Below are positions 8,755 to 17,473 of a stretch of 64,000 nucleotides of DNA, piece by piece. The notes under the pieces are model-generated. The model saw only the letters and a list, made by a program, of their open reading frames with translations. It did no database searches and was not told the origin of the DNA. The position numbers were made by a program, and so were the translations under genes. Each line of letters begins with the position of its first letter. Within the stretch, counting starts at the first letter, position 1. Source of the stretch: Bradyrhizobium forestalis (GTDB taxonomy: Bacteria; Pseudomonadota; Alphaproteobacteria; Rhizobiales; Xanthobacteraceae); assembly GCF_002795245.1 (NCBI RefSeq), contig NZ_PGVG01000001.1:434001-498000 (forward strand), in the 5' to 3' direction.

Positions 8755-8877
8755 CAGCCCCTCCCGGTTCCGTCCGAGTTTAGCCGTCCGTTCGACCGGC
8801 ACAAGGGGCATCGAATTGCAGGGAGCGCCGGCACGCAGCCGGGAGAGCGCCTGCCGCGCTGCCGCCGCACACCCGAC

Positions 8878-9013
8878 CTCATCCTGAGGGCCCGCCTGCG
8901 GCGGGCGTCTCGAAGGATAGGGACGGAGTGCGCGGCGGCAGTCTCAACGGGCACTGACGCCGATTGGCCTCAACCTTGAGGAAGCGCGTAAGCGCCGTCT
9001 CGAAGGACGAGGC
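8878..9013. repeat. Two copies of a short 'TCATCCTGAG ... CTCGAAGGAT' intergenic repeat
   Basis: One copy (8878-8920) reads TCATCCTGAGG, a GC-rich hairpin (CCCGCCtgcGGCGGG) and GTCTCGAAGGATAG. A degenerate second copy follows at 8972-9013 (CTTGAGGAAGCGCGTAAGCGCC, then GTCTCGAAGGACGAGG). The same opening and closing words recur at 41619-41770. The rest of the 368-bp gap (8755-9122) shows nothing I can name. Confidence 0.55.
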
Positions 9014-9122
9014 GTGCGCGCAGGCCGTCGCAACAAGTCATATGCGATCGCTCTGCCCAAGCGGGGGAGGCCGAACGAGCCCGCGGCTCACATCGAGCCA
9101 GCTCGAAGCCATTCCGTTCAGC

Positions 9123-9566
9123 CTATTGATTGATCTCCGGCTCGACGAGCCGTGCCAGATTGCGCAGCGATTCCTGCCAGCCGAGATAGCAGGCCTCAAC
9201 GGGAATGACGTCGGGCAGGCCGGACTGCGTGATCTCGACCTCGGTGCCGACCGAAACCTTCTTCAGGATCACGGTCACCTCGATCACACCAGGCAGATTG
9301 GGATCGTCGAACTTGTCGGTGTAGCGCAGGCGTTCGCCCGGCACGAGCTCGACATATTCGCCGCCAAACGAATGGCCGTTGCCCGTGGTGAAGTTCCGGA
9401 ACGACATCTTGAAGGTGCCCCCGACCTTGGGCTCGAGATGATGCACGGTGCAGGTGAAGCCGTTCGGCGGAAGCCATTTCGCCATCGCGTCAGCCTCCAG
9501 GAAGGCGCGATAGACCTTCTCCGGCCTGGTGGCGAGAACGCGGTGCAGACGGACGGTATTGGGCAT
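9123..9566 (-). CDS. SRPBCC/AHSA1-type ligand-binding protein
   Basis: 147 aa from the ATG at 9566, whose product starts MPNTVRLHRVLATRPEKVYR, the standard first strand and helix of an SRPBCC (START-like) fold. The signature VGGTFKMSFRN is near residue 55 and a C-terminal amphipathic helix (GWQESLRNLARLVE) closes the hydrophobic cavity. Relatives are annotated as Aha1 domain or polyketide-cyclase-like proteins; ligands are rarely known. No operon partner. Confidence 0.8.
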   Translation of the reverse strand: MPNTVRLHRVLATRPEKVYRAFLEADAMAKWLPPNGFTCTVHHLEPKVGGTFKMSFRNFTTGNGHSFGGEYVELVPGERLRYTDKFDDPNLPGVIEVTVILKKVSVGTEVEITQSGLPDVIPVEACYLGWQESLRNLARLVEPEINQ

Positions 9567-9744
9567 GGTTGTTATCCTCAGTGATTGATGGGCCCGAGTT
9601 TGGCGTCTATGGCCCATTCATGTCACGAGGACGACGGGGAAGCCGCCGATCCGACAGGGGGTCTTCGATTTTTTTGTTCGAGCCTTGTTCGGCCGGGTTG
9701 CGAAAGCATGATGGGATGAGGCTTGATCGCTGCAACGACGGAGG

Positions 9745-9918
9745 TGCACTCCCTCCCCCGCTTGCGGGGGAGGGTTGGGGAGAGGGTGTCTCCGCGTTGG
9801 GGTTGTTGAGAATTTGCCGAGTATGTCCCTGCGCGGCGAGAGCCCTCACCTGGCGCACGGGACGATGCTTCGCATCGCCCGGAACGCGGCCGACCTCTCC
9901 CGCAAGCGGGAGAAGTGA
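9745..9918. repeat. Paired 'CTCTCCCGC-TT-GCGGGAGAG' hairpin repeat
   Basis: A perfect hairpin CCCTCCCCCGC-tt-GCGGGGGAGGG (9751-9774) is followed by GGGGAGAGGGTGTCTCCGC, and at the far end the same words return inverted (CCTCTCCCGCAAGCGGGAGA). The same pair, with a similar middle, is at 32101-32240 and a one-hairpin relative at 47441-47463. It is a dispersed intergenic element, not coding. It occupies much of the 392-bp gap 9567-9958. Confidence 0.65.
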
Positions 9919-9958
9919 ACGACCCGTGGCAATCGGTTCAACCTAAAGCCATTCCGCT

Positions 9959-10648
9959 TTAGACGGCTGCGATATCCTGAGATGTCATCGTGAAGGCGAG
10001 CTGGTAGCGGTCGATCTTCGGGTTGTCTTGCGCACCCAGTGTGCCAAGCGTCGACGGCGAAAGCGGGCTGGCGATCACAGCCTCGATCATTTCGGCGTCG
10101 TACCCCGACAACAACACGATCCAATCCGCGGCGCCGTCCTCTCCCCGGATCTGCTGTTCCGTGGTGGGCGAACTCGTCTTCGGCGTATCGGTCAAAAGGA
10201 GGTGAGTGCCCGTCAGTCCCGGTTTCGACGCAAGGGCGCCGAGCATATCGAGGAGGTGTGCCTGCAGTTCTGCAGCGTGCCCGGCCTGCGGCGAAAGCCT
10301 GATGGTGGCCAACGAGCTTGCCACGCCGCCGCCAAAGCTCGCGACGATCCGGCACTGGCTGCGGACCATGCCGAGGTGATGCGGCATCATCTTCGTCGAC
10401 CACGGTGTCGGCGCATTGAGCCGGTCGAGATATCCCTTCGACGTCAGCACCTCATATCGTTCCAGCTCGTAGAGCACGAAGAAGCCTTCGGCATCCGTCG
10501 TGCTGGTCCAACGGGATCCCCGCCGGAAGCCGGGAATGCTCATCCGCTCCGGAAAGTGCTCATGCGCGTGCCAGTCGCCGAACTCGCTGCGCTGCTCGGA
10601 GCGAACGCTCCACCACATCGCGACGGCGGCCTTGCCGAGCAGTGTCAT
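9959..10648 (-). CDS. Uncharacterised protein with two-repeat dimeric alpha/beta-barrel look
   Basis: 229 aa, no signal peptide. The N-terminal half (WHAHEHFPERMSIPGFRRG, then FFVLYELERYEVLTS) has the histidine-rich helix and strand pattern of EthD/ABM-type ferredoxin-like monomers. The second half (SLATIRLSPQ, then LLLTDTP and WIVLLSGYDAEMIEAV) looks like a second such unit. I cannot name a family or activity. It stands alone between the SRPBCC gene and a hydrolase on the opposite strand. Confidence 0.65.
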   Translation of the reverse strand: MTLLGKAAVAMWWSVRSEQRSEFGDWHAHEHFPERMSIPGFRRGSRWTSTTDAEGFFVLYELERYEVLTSKGYLDRLNAPTPWSTKMMPHHLGMVRSQCRIVASFGGGVASSLATIRLSPQAGHAAELQAHLLDMLGALASKPGLTGTHLLLTDTPKTSSPTTEQQIRGEDGAADWIVLLSGYDAEMIEAVIASPLSPSTLGTLGAQDNPKIDRYQLAFTMTSQDIAAV

Positions 10649-10782
10649 GCTGACCTCCCTTTTTGCGGGTAGTTTGCCTCAATGCCAACGGCGGCGGCAA
10701 GGTGCGCACGCTTGACAAGCCGAAGCCACAATTCCGCTATCGTTTTCCCGTTCAACTCCTGCGGGAAATCAGGGGGCTTCCG

Positions 10783-11757
10783 TTGCGCAGCACGCTTTGG
10801 GCTTTCGCCGTCACGCTCTGCTGCTTTGGCTCGCCGGCCGAGGCTGCGGGCATTCAGCTGCTCGACGCCGATCCGGCGCTGTCAGGCGCGATCTGGTATC
10901 CTTGCGCGGCGGAGCCGACAGTTGTGGCGCTTGGCCGTCTTTCTGTGCCCACGGTCGATCGGCTGGAGGGAGCGAAGGACTGTCCCGTCACCGGGGCCAA
11001 GCTGCCGCTGATCATCGTCTCCCATGGCAATAGCGGCTACTTCGCGCTTCATCTCGACATCATCGAAGCGTTGGCGAACGCCGGCTTCATCGTCGCGGCG
11101 ATCAACCATCCCGGCAACAATACCAACGATATGTCGGCGCGCGGGATGTCTGTCTGGGCGTCGCGTCCAGCGCATATGGTCCGCCTGCTCGATTTCATGC
11201 TGCACGAGTGGAAAGACAGGAGCGCGATCGATCCCGCCAGGGTTGGCCTGTTCGGTTTCTCCCTGGGCGGCTTTACCGGACTGGTTCTGGCCGGCGGTCG
11301 GCCCGATTTTCGCAGGTTTGCTCCCAATTGTAAGCAAGAGAACAAGTCGACCGTCTGCGAGGAGTTGCGCGCTGGCGAGTTTCCTGCGGATCCGCCGCAC
11401 GATGCAAGGATCAAGGCCGCAGTGATCGTTGATCCTGCCGTGAGCTTTTCATTCACGCCCGAAAATCTCGCGGGCATCGGAATCCCGCTGCAGGTCTGGC
11501 GATCCGAACTGGGAGGCGGGGGCGTCAATGCGGCGGGCGTCGCTTACGTCACCCGCAGTCTGCCGGGCAAGCCCGACATTCACGTCGTGCCGGCCGGTCA
11601 CTATGCGTTTCTGCCGCCCTGCACGGCGGAGCTCGCGGCATTCAGGCCACAAGTTTGCGCTGATCCCGACGGCTTTGACCGGGCGGCCTTTCACCGCGAG
11701 TTCAATGCAGCCGTGGTGAAGTTCTTCCACGAGCAGCTTGTTGGCGGTTTGCGGTGA
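10783..11757 (+). CDS. Secreted alpha/beta hydrolase (dienelactone/PAF-acetylhydrolase-like)
   Basis: I chose the TTG at 10783 (324 aa): it follows AGGGGG at a 6-base spacing and is immediately followed by a signal peptide ending in AEAAG. The frame itself is open from an ATG at 10663, which would add 40 residues before the signal. The oxyanion segment HGNSG, the nucleophile elbow GFSLGG and a late histidine in PAGHYAF mark the fold. Related proteins cleave esters or lactones; this one has no informative neighbours. Four or more cysteines in the mature part suggest disulfides. Confidence 0.75.
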   Translation: MRSTLWAFAVTLCCFGSPAEAAGIQLLDADPALSGAIWYPCAAEPTVVALGRLSVPTVDRLEGAKDCPVTGAKLPLIIVSHGNSGYFALHLDIIEALANAGFIVAAINHPGNNTNDMSARGMSVWASRPAHMVRLLDFMLHEWKDRSAIDPARVGLFGFSLGGFTGLVLAGGRPDFRRFAPNCKQENKSTVCEELRAGEFPADPPHDARIKAAVIVDPAVSFSFTPENLAGIGIPLQVWRSELGGGGVNAAGVAYVTRSLPGKPDIHVVPAGHYAFLPPCTAELAAFRPQVCADPDGFDRAAFHREFNAAVVKFFHEQLVGGLR

Positions 11758-12077
11758 GCGCTGGATAGCGCGGCATCCCTCGACAGCCTCCACCAATAGC
11801 TCCAGCTAGGCCGATGCAACTCGGCTGATCCTGCATCAGAATAGCGTCGATCAAATCGCCGAACGGATAAAATGACGCCGAGAAATTTCACCGGCTGCAT
11901 TTGGCCTCTGGAAACGTTCGGCCGGCGCGTAACACGTCTGTCCACCAGAGCTAACCGGAAGTCACCGCCGCGCGGTCGTAGCGACGCGCTTGAGCCGGTG
12001 CGGACTCATTGGCCCATTTCGCTTGAGCGGCTCCTGTTCGTCGACCGGAAATCGATCAGACATGGAAGCGCAGTACA
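11758..12077. other. Gap between two hydrolase genes
   Basis: About 320 bases with no convincing gene, repeat or terminator. A plus-strand frame at 11872-12081 lacks a ribosome-binding site and looks random in composition. Confidence 0.4.
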
Positions 12078-13349
12078 TTAGGGGCGTCGCGTATTGAACG
12101 AGGCAAGGAATTCGTCGGCGATCGGTCGCCAGCGGTCCGGAAAGAGCCGCAGCAAATGGCCATCGCCAGGAACGCCGTGGAGAAGCTCGAAGCGCAGTTT
12201 GCCGCCGGCCGCGACGAATGCCTGATGGTACTCGCGGATCAGGGCTTCACGGTAAAGACGATCGTTATCGGCGTATAACCAGAGTTGCGGGACCTTGCCG
12301 GCGGCGCCGTGGCCAGCGTTGGCGTAATAGGGCGTGGTCACCGGTCCGTACGGGTACCAGCCGCCCACGAAGTTCACCACGCCCATAACCTCATCAGGTT
12401 TTAGACCTGCATAGTGCATGGCGAGAAAACCACCGCGCGATTGGCCCGAGAGCAGCACCGGCCCAGGCCGGACGCCAGGCAGTTTGCGGCCGTAAGCGAT
12501 GGCCGATTCAAGATCCTCAACGGCTTGCGCCACCCCTTTCGATACATCGACGAGGCTGCCGTCGTGATCGCGCCCGAAATCCTCCTCGCCGTTGACGCCC
12601 TCGGACATGCCGCGCCCGCGCCGCGTGAACACCAGCACGGCAAAGCCGTTGTCGCGCAGCCAATGGGCCTCGGTTGCGAATGACCAACTCCGCAATTGAT
12701 TGCGGCCGACGTCGGAGCCGTGGGTGATGATCGCGAGCGGTGCCGGCCCCGGTCCGGCCGGCGGGTAGAATGTCGCCTCGAGCATCATCGGCCGCGCATC
12801 GTCGGGCGTACGAAGCGTGAGGTGTGGGAGGAAGAGACGCTCGCCGGGCCAGGGCCAATTCTCCGGCCGCTCACCTGCGGCCAACCGCATTGGATCAGCG
12901 CGGACCAGTGCCCCGGACGTGACGTTGCCGGAGGCGACGCCGGATGCGATGGTGGCGGCCAGGTACAATCGGTCGGGACCATCGAAGGCATATCGGAAGG
13001 TGCGAAAGCCCGTCATGGTCAGCACGCCCTCGGCGACCGTCGCTTCGCCTCGCCACCATTCGCGATTCATGCCGTAGAATGCCGAATCCGACTGAGCGAA
13101 AACCACGTTCGCATGCCCGTCCGGCCTGACGCGCTCGACCACGAGAATATGTCTGTCGTCGTGCCAGGTTCCGATCCACGCTCCCTGAAAGCGCGCAATC
13201 TCGGGCGGCACGTCCCGCGCCGGCGTCTCCATGTCGAACTTGTCCGGCAACGGAACGATCGATTCTGGGTCGACGGTGAGGGGCTGGGCCGGAGCGTTTT
13301 GCATCAACATCAAGAAAACCATCAAATGAACAGCCGAAGCTCTGCGCAT
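12078..13349 (-). CDS. Secreted alpha/beta hydrolase (peptidase S9/acyl-esterase type)
   Basis: 423 aa from the ATG at 13349, which is followed by a signal peptide (hydrophobic LMVFLMLM, cleavage near APAQP). The C-terminal catalytic domain shows HGSD (oxyanion region), the nucleophile elbow GQSRGG, the acid in YADNDRLY and the histidine in GDGHLLRLF. A beta-rich N-terminal portion of roughly 150 residues precedes it. The frame stays open upstream to 13481 without a signal peptide, so the exact start is not certain. Substrate unknown. Confidence 0.78.
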   Translation of the reverse strand: MRRASAVHLMVFLMLMQNAPAQPLTVDPESIVPLPDKFDMETPARDVPPEIARFQGAWIGTWHDDRHILVVERVRPDGHANVVFAQSDSAFYGMNREWWRGEATVAEGVLTMTGFRTFRYAFDGPDRLYLAATIASGVASGNVTSGALVRADPMRLAAGERPENWPWPGERLFLPHLTLRTPDDARPMMLEATFYPPAGPGPAPLAIITHGSDVGRNQLRSWSFATEAHWLRDNGFAVLVFTRRGRGMSEGVNGEEDFGRDHDGSLVDVSKGVAQAVEDLESAIAYGRKLPGVRPGPVLLSGQSRGGFLAMHYAGLKPDEVMGVVNFVGGWYPYGPVTTPYYANAGHGAAGKVPQLWLYADNDRLYREALIREYHQAFVAAGGKLRFELLHGVPGDGHLLRLFPDRWRPIADEFLASFNTRRP

Positions 13350-13699
13350 ACTCTGCTCGAAATCCTGTCGAATCCTGCGAAGTGATCGCGCTCCGAATAC
13401 AGCGCGCCGACGCGCGCCCATCATGAGACGGTCGCCAAACCGCGCCACACCCCGATCTACCGAGATGTCCGATCGCTGCATTCTCTGCCACGTCTCCTGC
13501 CGAAGCTCAGACTAGGGCCCGATCTCATGAGGCGCAATCTCTGCTTGTGCCCCTTCGCGACGATCATCCGGTCGTCAACATGTCGGCTGTGAGTGGAAGG
13601 CCGGACCTACTGAGGCGCGGGCAAACCGTCGCGATTGACCCATAGCGATCAATCGAAGTCGGGGATAAAACAGCGTTCAGGAAACTGGACATAAAACCC
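13350..13699. other. Divergent intergenic region before plsY-like gene
   Basis: About 350 bases separate the two divergent genes. The only structure I see is an inverted repeat CGATTGA-N10-TCAATCG at 13632-13655, about 45 bp before the plus-strand start. It is too long to be a FixK/FNR box (which has the form TTG-N8-CAA). Any promoter is not obvious. Confidence 0.35.
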
Positions 13700-14383
13700 A
13701 TGGCTTTTTGGACAGCGGGCGCGGTTGGCTTAGTGATCGCGTATTTCCTCGGCTCGGTCCCCACGGGCTATCTGGCGGGAAAACTGCTCAGGGGCATCGA
13801 CATTCGAGATCACGGCTCCAAGTCCACCGGGGCAACGAATGTCTTGCGGACCCTCGGTAAATGGCCTGCCTTGTTCGTGCTCGTGGGCGATGTGCTGAAG
13901 GGCGTGGGTGCGATCATCGTCGCGCGTTGGTTCTGTCCTTGGCTCTATGCAGAACTATCCCCGCCGGCGACAGCGTCTGATCTGCAAATCTGGGTACCAT
14001 GGGACGTTTGTCTGGCTGGAATTGCCGTGCTGTTGGGACATAGCCGATCGATCTGGCTGAACTTCACGGGCGGCAAGTCGGCTGCGACCGGGCTCGGTGT
14101 GTTGCTGGCGATGTCGTGGCCCGTGGGATTGGGGGCTGCAGCCGTCTTTGGCGTCGTGCTGGTTATGACCCGGATCGTTTCCTTGAGCTCGATGCTCGCG
14201 GCGGTGACGGCAATCGTTCTTGTCTGCGCGGTCGAGCACCCATTGCCGTATCGGTTGCTGGTTATCGGAGGCGGCTTCTACGTGATCATCCGCCATCGCG
14301 CCAACGTTCAAAGGCTTTTGGCGGGAACGGAGCCGCGTCTGGGTCGAAATGGCCGGGGTGCAAAAGCGGAAGCGCAGGTCTAG
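13700..14383 (+). CDS. plsY: PlsY-family acyl-phosphate:glycerol-3-phosphate acyltransferase
   Basis: 227-aa multi-span membrane enzyme that moves an acyl group from acyl-phosphate to glycerol-3-phosphate, the first step of phospholipid synthesis. The three family motifs are visible: FLGSVPTGYLAGK near residue 15, GSKSTGATNVLRTLGK near residue 40 with DVLKG following, and GHSRSIWLNFTGGKSAATGLG near residue 115. It lacks neighbours such as dprA or topA that often flank the housekeeping copy, so it may be an extra paralogue. The tail after the last helix is short and basic. Confidence 0.88.
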   Translation: MAFWTAGAVGLVIAYFLGSVPTGYLAGKLLRGIDIRDHGSKSTGATNVLRTLGKWPALFVLVGDVLKGVGAIIVARWFCPWLYAELSPPATASDLQIWVPWDVCLAGIAVLLGHSRSIWLNFTGGKSAATGLGVLLAMSWPVGLGAAAVFGVVLVMTRIVSLSSMLAAVTAIVLVCAVEHPLPYRLLVIGGGFYVIIRHRANVQRLLAGTEPRLGRNGRGAKAEAQV

Positions 14384-14516
14384 CACAGGACTTATCTGGG
14401 GCCGCTTGTGGCCCGAATGCGAAGTCTAAGCGGGCCGCCAAACAGTCTGCTTATCGGGGGTGACCGGAAACGGCGATGCGCCCGCCAGCAATAGCTCTGC
14501 GCTCGCTGCCTGTTGT

Positions 14517-15263
14517 TCAAGGACGTCCGACAAGCAATGGCAGCACGTCTGCACCGCCCGCCATGAGCGGATTCGACGGCTCGAAATGTTCCCGCAATTC
14601 TCGCTTTCGGACGAGTGAGCGCGCATCGAGAAACGCATCCTTCAGGCTGACGGCTTTCCGGAGCGCGACGTTGAAAAAAGCGTTGCCAAAATAGGTCCAC
14701 TTGGCCTTGTCCTGGCAGCCGAACGATGGATGCTTCTCATCGGCCGCGGTGATGACCAGCACATCGGGAGTCGCCAGGCGCGGGATAAAAACCCCCGAAT
14801 AACAAGCCGAGATGACCACCACCTTGTGTCGCACACCTGTCTTCGCGAGCATGTCACGGAGACGAGATGGTGTGAGCGTTTCTGTGAGCCGCCCCGCCTT
14901 GATTGCAAGGCCATCAGGAGAGCCATGCGAGGTGAGAATCAAAAAGAGAACATCTTTCTCGGCATCCAAGCGGTTGGCTGCCGTCTGCAACGACTTGGCC
15001 AGAGCTTCGATCGTTGCACTTCCCCCTTTCTTGGAATTGTACTCCACGTTGATTGTTCCAGTCTCGAAACGGCCGGCCACGACCTGAGCCGCGCCGGTCG
15101 CCTCGGATCTGAACACGTCTTGATCCCCGTACAGGCCAAAGGACACCACGCCAACCTTTCCAGCGTCCGCAACAGCATGTACCGGAGGAACCAACGGCCA
15201 GATGGTCAGAAAAAAAGCGACGAGCGGCGCGCCGAGCCGCCTGATCGAGGACCTGGAGGTCAT
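14517..15263 (-). CDS. Secreted caspase-fold cysteine peptidase, C13 (legumain)-like
   Basis: 248 aa from the ATG at 15263 (GAGG six bases upstream), giving a signal peptide (residues 1-32). Core strands lead to the dyad: His113 in LTSHGSPDG and Cys154 in ISACYSGVF, the His-Gly and Ala-Cys-x-Ser/Gly layout of clan CD peptidases. The later segment HPSFGCQDKAKWTYFGNAFF matches the C13 substrate-side loop. Bacterial C13 members are poorly studied and may process periplasmic or surface proteins, or act as GPI-transamidase-like enzymes. It is a single gene without an apparent partner. Confidence 0.75.
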   Translation of the reverse strand: MTSRSSIRRLGAPLVAFFLTIWPLVPPVHAVADAGKVGVVSFGLYGDQDVFRSEATGAAQVVAGRFETGTINVEYNSKKGGSATIEALAKSLQTAANRLDAEKDVLFLILTSHGSPDGLAIKAGRLTETLTPSRLRDMLAKTGVRHKVVVISACYSGVFIPRLATPDVLVITAADEKHPSFGCQDKAKWTYFGNAFFNVALRKAVSLKDAFLDARSLVRKRELREHFEPSNPLMAGGADVLPLLVGRP

Positions 15264-15587
15264 CGCGAACCTCGTTTCGAGATCGCCGCTACAGAACTGC
15301 GGCTCAATACAAAATAGCGGAAAGCCAGTGAATTTCCATCCATCCTTCGGAATCGCACGTGCAAGGGTCCGGATATGGCCCATCGGCGACCTCAACGATG
15401 TCTGTGCCGCTGTTGAAGGATGAGCGGACATCTAGGGCACCCAATCTAAGCGTGTGACTTAAGAGTACACGCGCTAGCCCGTGTACCCAAGCTCGGCCGC
15501 GCGATGCCATGAAAGCTCAGTCCGCTTTGCCCCTGTGGCGACCAAGTTGGTGCGGCAATCGCGATGCGCCTAGAGCGGATGGGCGCA

Positions 15588-15824
15588 TCAGAGCTGTTTG
15601 GTGAAATGATAACGCCGAATACCACCGCCCAGAGATTTGTTGCTGGCTGCCACGGCCACCTCTTCGCGAACCAAGTGATATCCGGAGGTCCTGTAAAGGG
15701 ATAGTGCGTCGCGCTGCAGTTCGGATGTGCTGAGATCCATCCGGGGACGATTGCGTGTGCGGCACTCGTCTTCCGCAAAACTCAACATCTGTCGTGCGAT
15801 GCCGCGGCGTCGAGCTCGACACCA
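15588..15824 (-). pseudogene. C-terminal remnant of a GNAT acetyltransferase
   Basis: Read on the minus strand from 15824, the frame gives CRARRRGIARQMLSFAEDE, the pyrophosphate-binding motif A (RxxGIA) of GNAT enzymes, and then ALSLYRTSGY and a typical last strand ending RYHFTKQL. An in-frame TAA (15825-15827) sits directly upstream, and no N-terminal half or start with a ribosome-binding site is present. It is therefore a fragment. Confidence 0.65.
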
Positions 15825-15828
15825 TTAA

Positions 15829-16080
15829 TTCAGCCAACCCGCCGGCAATTCTGCAGTGTCGTTTCAAATAAGGATGAACGACTAGTGAAGGCGGCGAGCT
15901 CCTTGCCGAGCCTAACATCCGTATCATTCGACGTTGGCATAATACCCCTGTTTTGCCCGACGGGTCAAAGGCAAGTTCGAAAAATAAGAAGTTACTTTGA
16001 GCCCAAGCAGTTAGCTACTGTGCATAGGGTTGTTCTTCAGTTTTTTAGTTGGTGCCTGTCATTGCACGGCCTTCACAAGC
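15829..16080. other. Intergenic stretch downstream of frc
   Basis: No gene is supported. The wording GGCATAATACCCCTGTTTTGC, then CCGACGGGTCAAA and CTACTGTGCATAGGGTTGTT resembles an intergenic element I associate with Bradyrhizobium genomes, but I cannot confirm that here. The adjacent 15264-15587 gap also shows nothing recognisable. Confidence 0.3.
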
Positions 16081-16108
16081 AAAAGGGCCGCCCTTTCGGG
16101 CGGCCCTT
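16081..16108 (-). terminator. Rho-independent terminator of the gntR-oxc-frc unit
   Basis: AAGGGCCGCCC (16083-16093) and GGGCGGCCCTT (16098-16108) form a perfect 11-bp stem with a four-base loop. On the minus strand it is followed by TTTTGCTTGTG. It lies 25 bp after the frc stop codon. Confidence 0.85.
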
Positions 16109-16132
16109 GCGTATCGTTCAAGGCGGTGCCGC

Positions 16133-17410
16133 TTACTCCGCGGCCTGCTTCTGCGGCGGGTCGAGCGCGCCGGACTTGTGGATGTCGGCGACCTGGTGAT
16201 CGCTGAAGCCGAGCACCGAGCGCAGGATCTCGTCGGTGTGCTCGCCGAGCAGCGGGGAGCGGGTGACGTCGCTCGGGGAGTCCGACAGCTTGATCGGGTT
16301 GCCGACCGAGATGTACTTGCCGCGGGTGGGGTGGTCGACCTCGACCAGGGTGCCGGTGGCGTGCAGCGACCGGTCCTCGATGATCTCCTTCATCGACAGG
16401 ATCGGGCCGCAGGGGATGTCGTCCTTGTTGAGGATCTCCATCGCCTCGAATTTGGTCTTGGTCATCGTCCACTGCTCGATGCGGGCGAAGATCTCGTTGA
16501 GGCGCGACAGCCGGGCCGGCGGCTTGGCGTAGTTCGGATCGGTCTTCCAGGTGGGCTCACCGATCACGTCGCAGATCTTCTCCCAGACCGGGGCCTGGGT
16601 GATGAAATAGAGGTAAGCGTTGGGATCGGTCTCCCAGCCCTTGCACTTGACGATGCGGCCGGGCTGGCCGCCGCCGGAATCGTTGCCGGCGCGCGGCACG
16701 GCATCGCCGAACGGAATGCCTTCGCCGAACTGGCTGTATTCCTTGAGCGGACCGTGGGCGAGGCGCTGCTGGTCACGCAGCTTGACGCGGGCAAGGTTGA
16801 GGACGCCGTCCTGCATCGCTGCGGTGACGCGCTGGCCCTTGCCCGAGTGGGTGCGCTGATAGAGCGCGGTGACGATGCCGAGCGCCAGGTGCAGGCCGGT
16901 GCCGGAATCGCCGATCTGGGCGCCGGTGACGAGCGGCAGACCGTCACGGAAGCCGGTGGTGGAGGCGGCGCCGCCGGTGCACTGCGCGACGTTCTCATAG
17001 ACCTTGCAGTCTTCGTAAGGCCCGGGGCCGAAGCCCTTGATCGAGGCGACGATCATCTTCGGGTTGATCTGCTGGATCTTCTCCCAGGGGAAGCCCATGC
17101 GGTCGAGCACGCCGGGGCCGAAATTCTCCACCAGCACGTCGCACTTCTTGATCAGCTCGGTGAGGACTTCCTTGCCCTTGGGGTTCTTGGTGTCGAGCGT
17201 GATCGAGCGCTTGTTGTGGTTGAGCATGGTGAAATACAGGCTGTCCACGTTCGGGATGTCCTGCAGCTGGCCGCGGGTGATGTCACCCACGCCCGGGCGT
17301 TCCACCTTGATCACGTCGGCGCCGAACCAGGCCAGCAGCTGCGTGCAGGTCGGTCCGGACTGGACGTGGGTGAAATCGAGAATGCGAACGCCCGTGAGCG
17401 CTTTGGTCAT
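16133..17410 (-). CDS. frc: Formyl-CoA:oxalate CoA-transferase
   Basis: 425-aa class III CoA-transferase that moves CoA from formyl-CoA to oxalate. It follows the Oxalobacter formigenes enzyme closely along its length: [14 protein letters not shown] at the N-terminus, [11 protein letters not shown] near residue 55, VENFGPG near 95 and [14 protein letters not shown] near 137. The catalytic aspartate is Asp168 in GAQIGDSG, and the mobile glycine loop GGGQPG is present near residue 245. GGAG seven bases before the ATG supports the start. It sits 63 bp after oxc and ends just before a strong terminator. With Oxc it forms the two-step oxalate cycle that gives CO2 and formate. Confidence 0.96.
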   Translation of the reverse strand: MTKALTGVRILDFTHVQSGPTCTQLLAWFGADVIKVERPGVGDITRGQLQDIPNVDSLYFTMLNHNKRSITLDTKNPKGKEVLTELIKKCDVLVENFGPGVLDRMGFPWEKIQQINPKMIVASIKGFGPGPYEDCKVYENVAQCTGGAASTTGFRDGLPLVTGAQIGDSGTGLHLALGIVTALYQRTHSGKGQRVTAAMQDGVLNLARVKLRDQQRLAHGPLKEYSQFGEGIPFGDAVPRAGNDSGGGQPGRIVKCKGWETDPNAYLYFITQAPVWEKICDVIGEPTWKTDPNYAKPPARLSRLNEIFARIEQWTMTKTKFEAMEILNKDDIPCGPILSMKEIIEDRSLHATGTLVEVDHPTRGKYISVGNPIKLSDSPSDVTRSPLLGEHTDEILRSVLGFSDHQVADIHKSGALDPPQKQAAE

Positions 17411-17473
17411 CGTGTTGCTCCGTACTCTGTCTGCCCCTGCTAACCACAGGGAGTTAGGGTTGAAGGGGAGGAC

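Noticed and set aside
11872-12081. 69-aa plus-strand frame between the two hydrolase genes
   Set aside because: No ribosome-binding site, no recognisable motif, and it overlaps the end of the opposite gene.
13632-13655. FixK/FNR box before the plsY-like gene
   Set aside because: The CGATTGA/TCAATCG arms are ten bases apart; the FNR/FixK site needs TTG-N8-CAA, so the spacing is wrong.
15885-16199. 104-aa plus-strand frame downstream of frc
   Set aside because: It runs through the frc terminator and into the antisense of frc; the wording looks like a dispersed intergenic element.
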